Below are positions 1-6,801 of a stretch of DNA of 10,324 nt, piece by piece. This DNA comes from Alphaproteobacteria bacterium UBA685. Its GTDB lineage: Bacteria > Pseudomonadota > Alphaproteobacteria > Puniceispirillales > Puniceispirillaceae. The notes under the pieces were generated by a model, which searched no databases, had not been told where the DNA came from, and saw only the letters and a list, made by a program, of their open reading frames with translations. Positions within the stretch are counted from its first letter, which is position 1. The number at the start of each line of letters is the position of its first letter. The translations under genes were made by a program, and so were the position numbers. The DNA is taken from assembly GCA_002299005.1 (NCBI GenBank), contig DBMZ01000113.1, positions 1-10,324 of the forward strand. Reading direction: 5' to 3'.

Positions 1-713
1 GCCATCACATTCATCGATAGGATATTGGCCTCAAGCGGTAATTGCGCCATATGCACAACCGCATCGCCAATATGTTGCACATTAATCGTCGGCTCAGCCT
101 TGATAGAGCCATCTGCTTGCGGGACGCCTTTGCTGATTTGGTCTGTCATATCAGAGGCGGCATTGCCAATATCAATCTGGCCGCACGCGATATTATGCGC
201 CCGCCCATCAAGCGCGATAGATTTCGTTAGGCCCGTTATCGCATGCTTCGATGATGTATAGGCCGCCGATCCAGGGCGCGGCATCTGCGCTGAGATAGAG
301 CCATTATTAATGATCCGCCCGCCTTGCGGGTCTTGGTCACGCATCATCCGATAGGCCTGTTGTGCCATCAGAAAAGCGCCGTTTAGATTAACATCAATCA
401 CGCCTTTAAACTGATCATAGGTCATATCGCCAATATTGGTGCTAGGCAGGGAATTGCCGGCATTATTAAACAGGATATCGAGCCTATTATGGCGCTGTGC
501 GATGGCCTCAAACAGGGCGGTCACAGAGGCAGGGTCTGTGACATCACTTACGATGGCATCGACCGGGCTTTCGCAAAGCGCGGCAGTCTCATCAAGGCGT
601 TCTTGGTTGCGCGCGGTGGCAATGACATGAAAGCCAGCGGCGGCAAGTGAAATCGTGGCATTACGACCAATACCAGCGCTAGCGCCTGTCACAAGGGCAA
701 TCTTTTTCATCAT
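1..713 (-). CDS. SDR family NAD(P)-dependent oxidoreductase, 3' end cut by window edge
   Basis: This is a classical short-chain dehydrogenase/reductase, a cytoplasmic NAD(P)H-dependent oxidoreductase; the substrate is not evident. Reading the minus strand from 713 gives 237 open codons with no stop before the left edge. The Rossmann motif TGASAGIG is at residues 9-16, NNAG at 83-86, and the expected Asn in DVNLNG at 109. The catalytic Ser139 and Tyr152-x-x-x-Lys156 (AAYTSSK) have canonical 13-residue Ser-Tyr spacing, and GNAASDMT follows the active site. Classical SDRs are about 245-255 residues, so only the last residues are missing. Two adjacent ATGs occur (713 and 710). The first has an AGGAG Shine-Dalgarno (complement of 720-724) six bases upstream. 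All key residues are present, so it should be active. FabG-like annotation is possible, but nothing nearby ties it to fatty-acid synthesis. Confidence 0.93.
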   Translation of the reverse strand, partial: MMKKIALVTGASAGIGRNATISLAAAGFHVIATARNQERLDETAALCESPVDAIVSDVTDPASVTALFEAIAQRHNRLDILFNNAGNSLPSTNIGDMTYDQFKGVIDVNLNGAFLMAQQAYRMMRDQDPQGGRIINNGSISAQMPRPGSAAYTSSKHAITGLTKSIALDGRAHNIACGQIDIGNAASDMTDQISKGVPQADGSIKAEPTINVQHIGDAVVHMAQLPLEANILSMNVM

Positions 714-980
714 AACTCACTCCTGTTTGGTGGTGATGGGGGGCAGGGGAAAACCTTTTGGAAGACCCTATCGTTAGAGCGTATCTGTCGGCAACTATTT
801 TGTCACTTTGGGGGGTATGCGGGAGTTATGGCCCTTAATTCCTTTACCAGTTTAGAGGTGGCAAGCACCCTTGGCGCAAATTATGGTATGAATTTCTGCC
901 CTAGCACAAAATCTTGCCATATTTGGTTTATATCCAAGGGGCCGTCACAGTTATATTTTGCCTTAAAGGTACCGGCTATC
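714..980. other. Divergent intergenic spacer between SDR and MsrQ-like genes
   Basis: These 267 bases separate two divergent starts and must carry both promoters. An in-frame ATG at 828 would extend the rightward gene by 51 codons. That stretch reads as a low-hydrophobicity, Cys/Ser-rich leader unlike any family member, so I treat it as non-coding. AT-rich hexamers occur at 929-934 and 951-957, but neither has a well-spaced -35 partner, so no promoter is called. No RNA gene or repeat is visible. Confidence 0.5.
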
Positions 981-1568
981 ATGTTAAAAACGGCTCTTCA
1001 CTCACGCTTTTTCATTTGGACATTATTGGCATTGCCATCCATCCCGATGATGGGCGCGCTCTATTCAGGCCAATCACCCGAGGAGGGGGTCGCGGTTGCG
1101 AAGGCGTTATTGCACCCCACGGGCGAATTCTCGGCACGGTTTTTGATTATCTCGATGGTGATATCACCGCTGGTCATGCTGTTTCCGCAATCGCGCTTTT
1201 GGCGTTGGATGATGAAGCGCAGACGTTATTTCGGCGTTGCGGCCTTCTTTTATGCGGCGTTCCATACGGTGCTTTATATCATCGATATACCGAGCCTTGC
1301 CGCCATGTTAGGAGAGTTTTTTGCCCTTGGGATTTGGACAGGCTGGCTAGCCATGTTTGTATTCTTGCCGCTGGCGATTACCTCTAATGATTGGTCGGTA
1401 AAGGTGATGGGGCCGCAATGGAAGACGCTCCAGCGTTTTGTCTATCTTGCGGCTGTTGCGACGTTGCTTCATTGGCTGTTCGTCCATAATGATTTCGGCC
1501 CAGCGTTGGTCCATTTCATCCCGCTAGCAGGCTTGGAAGCCTATCGGATTAGACGCCGTATGCGCTAG
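981..1568 (+). CDS. Ferric reductase-like transmembrane protein, MsrQ/YedZ-related
   Basis: This is an inner-membrane haem b protein of the ferric-reductase-like transmembrane superfamily (195 residues from the 981 start; MsrQ is about 200-210). MsrQ passes electrons from the respiratory chain or flavin reductase to the periplasmic methionine sulfoxide reductase MsrP. Hydrophobic segments lie at roughly 9-28, 50-68, 84-101, 112-134 and 153-168, with a further short one near 172-186. Family landmarks are HPTGEFSARFL (45-55), the basic loop KRRRYFG (79-85), the haem-ligand candidate His95 in the FFYAAFHTVLY segment, LPLAITSND (129-137) and LLHWLFVH (162-169). The position usually occupied by His in the family's LHRLVYL motif is Gln151 (LQRFVYL). 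No msrP gene is in view, so the partner is unknown. AAAGGT (965-970) can serve as a weak Shine-Dalgarno for ATG 981. An upstream in-frame ATG at 828 is less likely. Confidence 0.8.
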   Translation: MLKTALHSRFFIWTLLALPSIPMMGALYSGQSPEEGVAVAKALLHPTGEFSARFLIISMVISPLVMLFPQSRFWRWMMKRRRYFGVAAFFYAAFHTVLYIIDIPSLAAMLGEFFALGIWTGWLAMFVFLPLAITSNDWSVKVMGPQWKTLQRFVYLAAVATLLHWLFVHNDFGPALVHFIPLAGLEAYRIRRRMR

Positions 1569-1586
1569 GTTTGTGGTAGGTGTCTG

Positions 1587-1629
1587 CCCCCATATCAGAG
1601 GCAAAAGCGCGGCTGATGTGGGGGTTTTT
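1587..1629 (+). terminator. Rho-independent terminator after the MsrQ-like gene
   Basis: The left arm CCCCCATATCAG (1587-1598) pairs with the right arm CTGATGTGGGGG (1613-1624) over 12 positions, with one wobble pair and a 14-base loop. The stem is followed directly by TTTTT (1625-1629). It begins 18 bases after the stop codon of the rightward membrane gene and is a textbook intrinsic terminator. Its right arm overlaps the start of the SDR fossil. Confidence 0.85.
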
Positions 1630-1888
1630 GCTCAATCGCAATCAGGGAAAAGCGCGCGCGCAAAAGGCGGTGCTACAAGCCAAATTTCCCGCGCAAAGGT
1701 TTGATAGCGTTCAAGTCAATCTCATGGATATTGATCATATTAGACGGGCATCACACGACATTGCTTTGAGGCATCGTGAAATTAACGCTCTTTACAATGT
1801 CGCAGGTGTTTTAACCGATAAACTCGTCATGAGCGTCTTGGGCTCATTCGTGATCAAACCCAGAATGGCAGCAATTATGGCAAGGTGA
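1616..1888 (+). pseudogene. Fossil of a second SDR oxidoreductase (internal fragment only)
   Basis: The frame open to 1888 contains a stretch (about 1628-1843) that reads like the middle of a retinol-dehydrogenase-like SDR. It begins LLNRNQGKARAQKAV, where SDRs have the CRNxxKAEAA region after beta-strand 2. It continues with VQVNLMDIDHIRRA (the (L/V)DLxxLxSVR region), REINALYNVAGVLTDKLVMS (the RIDVLVNNAGVLTDKL region, with NVAG for NNAG), and then loses similarity. The N-terminal TGxxxGIG and the catalytic Ser/Tyr/Lys half are both missing. Just upstream, another frame reads AADVGVF, which would join LLNRN if bases had changed in the GGGGGTTTTT run at 1620-1629. The only candidate starts lie inside the terminator hairpin (GTG 1580, ATG 1616), and the 3' end overlaps the phosphatase gene. 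I infer a decayed, untranslated remnant. It is not a copy of the SDR at 1-713, which belongs to a different subfamily. Confidence 0.65.
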
Positions 1889-2420
1889 ATAGCCGCGATT
1901 GCCGTGTTTCTGGATCATAGATGACAAGCCCGCCGCTTGGCACAAATATGCCTGTGACGGCCTGAATGACCACTTGGTGCGTGACCAATAACCAGCTTTC
2001 ATCATCCCTTATGCCCGCAAGCTCTGACAGTAAGGCTGTGATTGTCTCATCTCTGTCGACATGGCCTTCAAAGAATGAAGCAAGCCCGTCATGAACCTCC
2101 CAGTCACCTAGACCAAGCTCTTCGGCTGTATCAACACACCGGCACCAAGGGCTCGATAGCACTCTGGTCACTAAAATATCATTATCCCTGAACTTGCGCC
2201 CTATCTCCTTTGCTTGCTTTCGACCCTCATCATTTAGATTTCGCTGCGTGTTGCAATCATCTATCGAAAAAGAGGCGGGGTCTCCCACACCAGGGGCTAG
2301 CGCGTGGCGCATGAAAATCACATTCTCAGCGGCGAAGGCACTAGCGCTCGCCATGATGACGAGTAAGACACCGAAAGATAGCCTTGTTAACATCACCCTT
2401 ATTTCCCTCATTCTTTGCAT
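1875..2420 (-). CDS. Secreted histidine phosphatase family protein (phosphoglycerate mutase-like fold)
   Basis: This is a 181-residue member of the histidine phosphatase superfamily, which hydrolyses phosphoesters through a phospho-His intermediate; the substrate is unknown. A hydrophobic signal sequence spans residues 11-30 (…MASASAFA, probable cleavage after Ala30), so the protein should be periplasmic. The catalytic RH is R38-H39 in IFMRHALAPG, where the usual Gly/Glu after RH is replaced. The second phosphate-binding Arg is R94 in SSPWCRCVDTAE, and the second His is H148 in LLVTHQVVIQ. The stretch GVGDP…DDCNTQRNLNDEGRKQA is typical of a periplasmic subgroup in proteobacteria. The frame is open back to 2555. 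I prefer ATG 2420 because AGGGA lies nine bases upstream and it leaves a clean signal peptide. ATG 2393 (MLTRLSF) is an alternative. The last codons overlap the SDR fossil on the other strand. Confidence 0.87.
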   Translation of the reverse strand: MQRMREIRVMLTRLSFGVLLVIMASASAFAAENVIFMRHALAPGVGDPASFSIDDCNTQRNLNDEGRKQAKEIGRKFRDNDILVTRVLSSPWCRCVDTAEELGLGDWEVHDGLASFFEGHVDRDETITALLSELAGIRDDESWLLVTHQVVIQAVTGIFVPSGGLVIYDPETRQSRLFTLP

Positions 2421-2723
2421 TTCATCTATTCCCTGCCATCTATTTTCTGCATGATATAGTCTATAAGCCCCGCAATCCCAGATAAGGATGTGACGCTTAT
2501 AAAAAGTGGCGCGCATTCGCCTTCTTTCAATCATCGCATAAGGAAAGCACCGCATCTGGCGCTGTAACCATCGCTAACCTTAGAGATAGCAAATCCAACA
2601 CCGCGATATGAAAAAGCTGGCATAATCACAGGTCAAGCTTTGCCAAGCCAAGAATTTTCACGTTAACTAGAGATAGATGAGGTTGTGACTTTTGATACCC
2701 AGCTAGTGACTGTGAGGGACAAA
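2421..2723. other. Divergent spacer between phosphatase and ThDP-enzyme genes
   Basis: This 303-base stretch has no convincing gene. The frames open here are N-terminal extensions of the flanking genes and lack typical residues. The only promoter-like pair seen for the rightward gene is TTGCCA (2640-2645), a 17-base gap, and TTAACT (2663-2668); the -10 match is poor. No repeat or RNA structure stands out. Confidence 0.45.
2640..2668 (+). promoter_or_regulatory. Possible sigma-70-type promoter for the ThDP-enzyme gene
   Basis: TTGCCA and TTAACT are separated by exactly 17 bases and lie 55 bases before the preferred ATG. The -35 box is good, but the -10 box matches the consensus at only three of six positions, so this is tentative. 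Confidence 0.25.
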
Positions 2724-4370
2724 ATGAAATTCTACGAAGCATGTGCTGCGGCCTTTCGGCGCGAGAATATCGACACCTGCTTTGCCCTATTGGGCGATGC
2801 CAACATGCATTGGGCAGGCGCATTGGCCGAACAAGGTGCTAATTTTATCTATACCCGCCATGAACATGCCGCTGTTGCTGCCGCCGCATCACATGCCAGA
2901 GCGACCGGCAATATTGGCTGTGCGACCGTCACATGCGGGCCCGGCGTTACGCAGTTAATGACCATCTTGCCAATCGCCGTTCGCGCGCAAATTCCGGTGA
3001 TTGTCTTTGCCGGCGAAGCCCCCCTCTTGAAGGCATGGTATAACCAAAAAATTGACCAAGCGCCTTTTGTTGAGGCATGCGGGGCGCGCTATCATGCGCT
3101 TCATGACACGGCCGCGATGATTGACGATATCCATGCCGCCATAGCAGAGGCTAAGCGGGATAGAACCGTTGTCGTCATAGGCGTTCCCTTTGATTTGCAA
3201 CAGCAACATTATGAAGGCGCCCTCGACCAGCCCCTGTCAGACGCACGCGCTACCCCGCCAGCCCCACTGCCCCCACAGGCGAGGCAAATAGAGGAAGCTG
3301 TGCGGTGGATTGATGAGGCGCAAAGACCGGTTATTATGGCCGGCCTTGGGGCTGTTTCATCAGACGCGCATGATGCCTGCCTTCACTTGGCAGAAAAGGC
3401 CGGCGCGCTTGTGGCGACCACCTTGCCAGCCAAAGGGTATTTTCATCACCAAGATTACAGCCTTGGCATGGCAGGCGGTTTTGCCACCGAGAAAGCCAAA
3501 GATATTTTCCAGCAAGCTGACCTTGTGATAGGCATTGGCGCGCGCCTTGCTAGCCATGCTTTTAATGGTGGCAAGCTAACGCCCGATGCGCGTGTCATTC
3601 ACCTTGATATTGACCCGCAAGAAATGGTGCAAGGGCGCAAAGCCGCTGATTTGCTTATATCGTCAGATGCCAAATTAGGCGCAGATGCCCTCGCATCTTC
3701 TGTCACGCCCAAAACAGGCTGGCGCACGCCAGAGATGCGCCAAAAGACAAATGACGCGCTTAATCTGCCAGATGATCACGCAACACCAGATGGCCTGCTT
3801 CACCCAATGGCTGTTATCAAGACGCTGTCAGAGATCACCCCGCCTGATTGCCATATCATTAACACATCTGGCCATAGCGCCTATTATGCGGCCCATATGA
3901 ACCAGCACCCGCAATCGCATTTTACCGTTATTCGTGATTTTGGCGCGATTGGTAACGGCACATCCTTTGCGCTTGGCATTGCCGCCGCCCACCCTTTGCG
4001 GCCGATTATCTTGATAGATGGTGATGGGTCTGCCTTGATGCATATTCAAGAATTGGAGACGATGAAGCGTCATAATCTAAAGATATTGACGATTATCATG
4101 AATGATGGGGCCTATGGCTCTGAGGTGCATAAATTGCGCGCTGACAATGTCACACTTGCAGGCTCTGTTTTTGGCCGGCCAGATTTTGCAGGCATTGGCA
4201 GAGGCTTTGGGATGGAGGGCACGGTTTTTGCCAGCCCTGATGATATGCCAAAGATGATGGCAACCAAGCTAGCTGACTTCTTGCGCCAAGATGGCCCGCA
4301 AATCTGGGATATTCATATCTCTGATGAGATTGCCTCACCGCAGATATTGGCGGCCCATAAAAGCCACTAG
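2724..4370 (+). CDS. Thiamine diphosphate-dependent enzyme, acetolactate synthase-like superfamily
   Basis: This 548-residue protein has the three-domain layout of the ThDP enzymes related to acetolactate synthase large subunit, oxalyl-CoA decarboxylase and sulfoacetaldehyde acetyltransferase. The N-terminal Pyr domain carries the cofactor-activating glutamate, Glu47, in YTRHEHAA (the family usually has RHEQ), followed by CGPGVTQLMT. The central domain (about 185-330) includes VIMAGLGA and VIGIGARL. The C-terminal PP domain has the ThDP/Mg motif GDG at 433-435 and NDGAYG at 460-465, with 27 residues between the first Gly and the Asn as expected. The substrate cannot be assigned. No acetolactate synthase small subunit (ilvH) or other branched-chain gene is adjacent, which argues against the biosynthetic enzyme. 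ATG 2724 has GAGGG (2714-2718) five bases upstream. The longer GTG start at 2685 has a Shine-Dalgarno only two bases away and is disfavoured. Confidence 0.9.
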   Translation: MKFYEACAAAFRRENIDTCFALLGDANMHWAGALAEQGANFIYTRHEHAAVAAAASHARATGNIGCATVTCGPGVTQLMTILPIAVRAQIPVIVFAGEAPLLKAWYNQKIDQAPFVEACGARYHALHDTAAMIDDIHAAIAEAKRDRTVVVIGVPFDLQQQHYEGALDQPLSDARATPPAPLPPQARQIEEAVRWIDEAQRPVIMAGLGAVSSDAHDACLHLAEKAGALVATTLPAKGYFHHQDYSLGMAGGFATEKAKDIFQQADLVIGIGARLASHAFNGGKLTPDARVIHLDIDPQEMVQGRKAADLLISSDAKLGADALASSVTPKTGWRTPEMRQKTNDALNLPDDHATPDGLLHPMAVIKTLSEITPPDCHIINTSGHSAYYAAHMNQHPQSHFTVIRDFGAIGNGTSFALGIAAAHPLRPIILIDGDGSALMHIQELETMKRHNLKILTIIMNDGAYGSEVHKLRADNVTLAGSVFGRPDFAGIGRGFGMEGTVFASPDDMPKMMATKLADFLRQDGPQIWDIHISDEIASPQILAAHKSH

Positions 4371-4439
4371 CTGCCCGTAAATGTGGCACTTTGCCGAGCA
4401 GGGCTAGCCATGCCGCCAGACAAGCCTTAATAATACCAG

Positions 4440-4470
4440 ACGCGCTCTAATAATCAGCGCGTTATATTTT
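4440..4470 (+). terminator. Probable intrinsic terminator after the ThDP-enzyme gene
   Basis: ACGCGCT (4440-4446) pairs perfectly with AGCGCGT (4456-4462) around a nine-base AT-rich loop. The hairpin is followed by TATATTTT, which is T-rich but interrupted. It lies 70 bases after the ThDP gene stop and ends about 22 bases before the next ATG. It may end the upstream transcript or act in the leader of the DUF2721 gene. Confidence 0.5.
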
Positions 4471-4491
4471 GTTCATTTGAGGCAGTTTCTT

Positions 4492-4893
4492 ATGGTTTCA
4501 CAGTCAATCTTTGCGCTTTTCCCCGCTATCCCTCTTGCCATAGCCGCGCTGAATTTCCGCTATATTAGCATCGCTGGCCTAATGCGCGATTTATCATCAC
4601 AGATTGAAAAAGGCGCCTCTAGCATATGGAATAAGGACGTCATTAATGGCGAGATTTTGATTTTGCGCAGACGCATGGTGTTAATTAAGATTTCCTCTTT
4701 CTTTTGCGGCTTTGCATTTATCTCAAACCTCGTCGCGCTCTATTTCATCAGCATTATGGCCAATGGCATTGCCAAAACAGGTCTCACAATTACCATTGCG
4801 GCGATGGTGCTTAGCATGGTCTTCTTTTGTATCGAGACAATTTTATCAACCAAGGCGTTAAATATGCATATCGCCGAATTGAAAGATGATTAA
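4492..4893 (+). CDS. DUF2721 family membrane protein
   Basis: This 133-residue protein of unknown function has the DUF2721 pattern. A first hydrophobic helix (about 3-22) leads into an Asn/Arg-containing segment ALNFRYISIAGLMRDL. A linker then carries the LILRRRMVLIKISS basic turn, and two further hydrophobic helices lie at about 66-90 and 97-118. It is therefore predicted to be an inner-membrane protein with three helices and a charged C-terminal tail. Typical members are about 130-150 residues, so it looks complete. ATG 4492 has GAGG (4479-4482) nine bases upstream; an in-frame TTG at 4477 overlaps that Shine-Dalgarno and is unlikely. The peroxiredoxin-like gene follows 66 bases later on the same strand, so the two may be co-transcribed. 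Confidence 0.78.
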   Translation: MVSQSIFALFPAIPLAIAALNFRYISIAGLMRDLSSQIEKGASSIWNKDVINGEILILRRRMVLIKISSFFCGFAFISNLVALYFISIMANGIAKTGLTITIAAMVLSMVFFCIETILSTKALNMHIAELKDD

Positions 4894-4959
4894 GCTTTCC
4901 CATGCACAAGAAAATGATAGGCTGAATAAGGTCTTTAAACAGATAGAGGAATAGCCAAG

Positions 4960-5478
4960 ATGACACATGCGAAACCAAAGATAAATGCGCCGATCACGCC
5001 TTTCAGCCTGCCTGTCATTGATAGCGATAGCCCGGTAACAATCGGCGGCGCGAGCGAACGCTGGATGATGCTATTTGTCTATCGCGGCAAACATTGCCCA
5101 CGATGCAAGCGCTTTTTGAATAAGCTAAATGCGGCATTGGCCGCGTGGGAAGATGTTGTGGATGTTGTGGTAATCTCGGCTGATACGAAGGAGAAGGCGG
5201 CGGCTGACAAGGCTGAATTTGGCTGGGATTTCACGCTTGGTTATGGGCTGACAGAGCCGCAAATGCGGGCCCTTGGTCTGTATGTCTCAACGCCTTTATC
5301 AGAGGCTGAGACAACGGCCACATTCGCAGAGCCCGGCAGTTTTGGTATTCGCCCTGATGGGAGCTTGATGCTTGTTGATATCTCGAACGGCCCCGCCGCA
5401 CGCCCTGATCTCGAAGAGTTGCTTGATGGGATGATTTTCAACATCGAAAATAACCGCCCCGCAAGAGGCACGGCGTAA
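4960..5478 (+). CDS. Peroxiredoxin-like (AhpC/TSA, redoxin fold) family protein
   Basis: This 172-residue thioredoxin-fold protein has a CPxC redox motif, Cys46-Pro-Arg-Cys49, in YRGKHCPRCKRFL. The Cys sits at the end of the first core strand, as in the PRX-like AhpC/TSA group. Other family signatures are VVVISADTKEKA (beta-strand 2), FTLGYGLTEPQMRALGLYVS, FAEPGSFGIRPDGS and DISNGPAARPDLEELL. The protein lacks a signal peptide and should be cytoplasmic. It probably reduces peroxides or acts as a thiol oxidoreductase; the physiological substrate is not known for this subgroup. ATG 4960 has GAGGA (4946-4950) nine bases upstream. Codons for DVVDVV are written as an exact 9-base tandem repeat (5152-5169). 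The gene converges on the sugar dehydrogenase gene, with nine bases between stops and no obvious terminator in the gap. Confidence 0.85.
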   Translation: MTHAKPKINAPITPFSLPVIDSDSPVTIGGASERWMMLFVYRGKHCPRCKRFLNKLNAALAAWEDVVDVVVISADTKEKAAADKAEFGWDFTLGYGLTEPQMRALGLYVSTPLSEAETTATFAEPGSFGIRPDGSLMLVDISNGPAARPDLEELLDGMIFNIENNRPARGTA

Positions 5479-5487
5479 CACCAACCC

Positions 5488-6606
5488 TCACTGGCTAATG
5501 CGATAGAGACCGCCGGGCGGATTGGTTAGCGCATTGGCGTCATTTAACAGCATGATGGCACCATCTGGGGCGACCGCCACATCACGAATGCGCCCCAAGG
5601 CCTTATCAATCAAAACGCGCTCTGATACGGGCAAGCCATCATCTCCCATCGAGACCACATACAAGCGCCTGAATTTGAGGGAGCCGACCAGCAACCCACC
5701 TGCCAGTTCATCAAACATCACCTTGCCATTGCGTGCCGGATAGAACGCCATGCCAGACGGCGCAATAGATGGCACCCAAACCCATGACGGGTCTACAAAG
5801 CCTGGTTTGGTCTCGAACGGGCTCACCTTGCCACCATTACCATATTCCTCGCCATGGCTGACAAGCGGCCAGCCATAATTGCCGCCAGATTTGATGATGT
5901 TAATCTCATCACCGCCTTGTGGCCCATGCTCATGCGTCCAGAGCGCCTTTGTATCGGGGTGAATGGCCATCCCTTGCGGATTACGATGACCGATAGAAAA
6001 GCTATGTGCCGCCCATCCCTCACGCTTTGGGTTATCAGCCGGGATACGCCCATCAAGGTGCAGGCGGATGATAGACCCATCATGTATCTGCGGGTTTTGG
6101 GCATTTTCACGAACACCGCGCTCGCCAAGGCTGGCATATAAATATCCGGCATGATTATCAAGACGACAGCCATAATGAACCGCCTGCCAGCTCGGGTTAT
6201 TTGAGGTGAAAATTGTTTGCCTATTTTCCAGCCTATCGCCCTCAAGCGTCGCTTTATCGATGGCGGTCACAATGCCCGCATCTTGCATCTTGCTATAGCA
6301 GAGGTAGATATCCTGCCCCCTCACCATCACATCCAGCAGGCCGCCTTGCTGTCTTGCCACCACTTCTGTGGGGTTTTGAATGATGGTGGCATCCCCCGAC
6401 GCTAAATCGACCCGCAGTAACCGGCCGCCACGTTCTGTCACCAGCATTTGGGTGGCAGAGATAAAATCCATACCCCAAGGATGTTCAAGATCTGGCCCAA
6501 TTTTTGCCAAATCCGGCGCGGCTATGGCAGGGGATGTCAAAAAGGCCAAGCCAGCACAAACAGCCATCAGCCTTTGCAGATATGATTTGAACACGTTTGA
6601 GACCAT
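5488..6606 (-). CDS. PQQ-dependent sugar dehydrogenase family protein (YliI/Asd-like), secreted
   Basis: This 372-residue six-bladed beta-propeller belongs to the soluble glucose dehydrogenase/aldose sugar dehydrogenase family. Known members oxidise aldoses in the periplasm with PQQ. A signal peptide spans residues 1-29 (…FLTSPAIA). Family motifs are LEHPWGMDF (40-48), VTERGGRLLRV (56-66), the putative catalytic His144 in VHYGCRL, GRIPADNP (186-193), GHRNPQGMAIHP (206-217), HEHGPQGGDEINI (225-237), GGNYGWP (241-247) and WVWVPSIAPSGMAFY. The length matches E. coli YliI, so the gene is complete. ATG 6606 has GGAAGG (complement of 6617-6622) ten bases upstream. On the minus strand, CTTACA (6666-6671) and CATAAA (6642-6647), 18 bases apart, could be its promoter. 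No PQQ synthesis genes are in view. Whether it binds PQQ is inferred from the family. Confidence 0.92.
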   Translation of the reverse strand: MVSNVFKSYLQRLMAVCAGLAFLTSPAIAAPDLAKIGPDLEHPWGMDFISATQMLVTERGGRLLRVDLASGDATIIQNPTEVVARQQGGLLDVMVRGQDIYLCYSKMQDAGIVTAIDKATLEGDRLENRQTIFTSNNPSWQAVHYGCRLDNHAGYLYASLGERGVRENAQNPQIHDGSIIRLHLDGRIPADNPKREGWAAHSFSIGHRNPQGMAIHPDTKALWTHEHGPQGGDEINIIKSGGNYGWPLVSHGEEYGNGGKVSPFETKPGFVDPSWVWVPSIAPSGMAFYPARNGKVMFDELAGGLLVGSLKFRRLYVVSMGDDGLPVSERVLIDKALGRIRDVAVAPDGAIMLLNDANALTNPPGGLYRISQ

Positions 6607-6801
6607 GGTGAACGAGCCTTCCCTTTTGATGGTTAGCGGGTTTTATGGTGGCAGGGCCAGCAATATGTAAGGATAGCTTAAGACACGGCCGAAAGAACCG
6701 CCAAGTAAAATAGATATTAGACCATTCAGTGGCGGATAAGTTGCATCTGAGAAAAATAGAAAAGGGATAAACATATAAATGATTAGTGAATAGATCGGCG
6801 T
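6607..6801. other. AT-rich intergenic stretch, part of the 860-base accessory gap
   Basis: No coding frame of note is present. The left end should hold the leader and promoter of the leftward sugar dehydrogenase gene; the right end is A/T-rich (6690-6790). I see no continuation of the small His-rich protein or of the recombinase fragment in any frame here. Confidence 0.45.

Noticed and set aside
828..980. N-terminal extension of the MsrQ-like protein from ATG 828
   Set aside because: The 51 added residues have no family counterpart and no Shine-Dalgarno precedes 828. ATG 981 gives the normal family length and begins just before the first membrane helix.
914..1387. 157-residue plus-strand frame inside the MsrQ-like gene
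   Set aside because: It overlaps the membrane protein in another frame and shows no family pattern; it is a shadow.
1580..1888. Intact 102-residue gene starting at GTG 1580
   Set aside because: The start lies in the upstream arm of a strong terminator and the product lacks every catalytic part of an SDR, so I call it a fossil.
2421..2555. Longer phosphatase start at 2555
   Set aside because: It would put 45 Arg/Tyr-rich residues before a clear signal peptide, and ATG 2420 has a proper ribosome binding site.
2685..2723. GTG 2685 as start of the ThDP enzyme
   Set aside because: Its Shine-Dalgarno is only two bases away, while ATG 2724 has GAGGG at five bases and matches the family N-terminus.
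5152..5169. Perfect tandem 9-base repeat GATGTTGTG x2
   Set aside because: It encodes DVVDVV in a conserved beta-strand of the peroxiredoxin-like protein; too short to be more than a local coding repeat.
5823..6245. 140-residue minus-strand frame within the sugar dehydrogenase gene
   Set aside because: It is a shifted frame of a well-supported gene with no recognisable motif.
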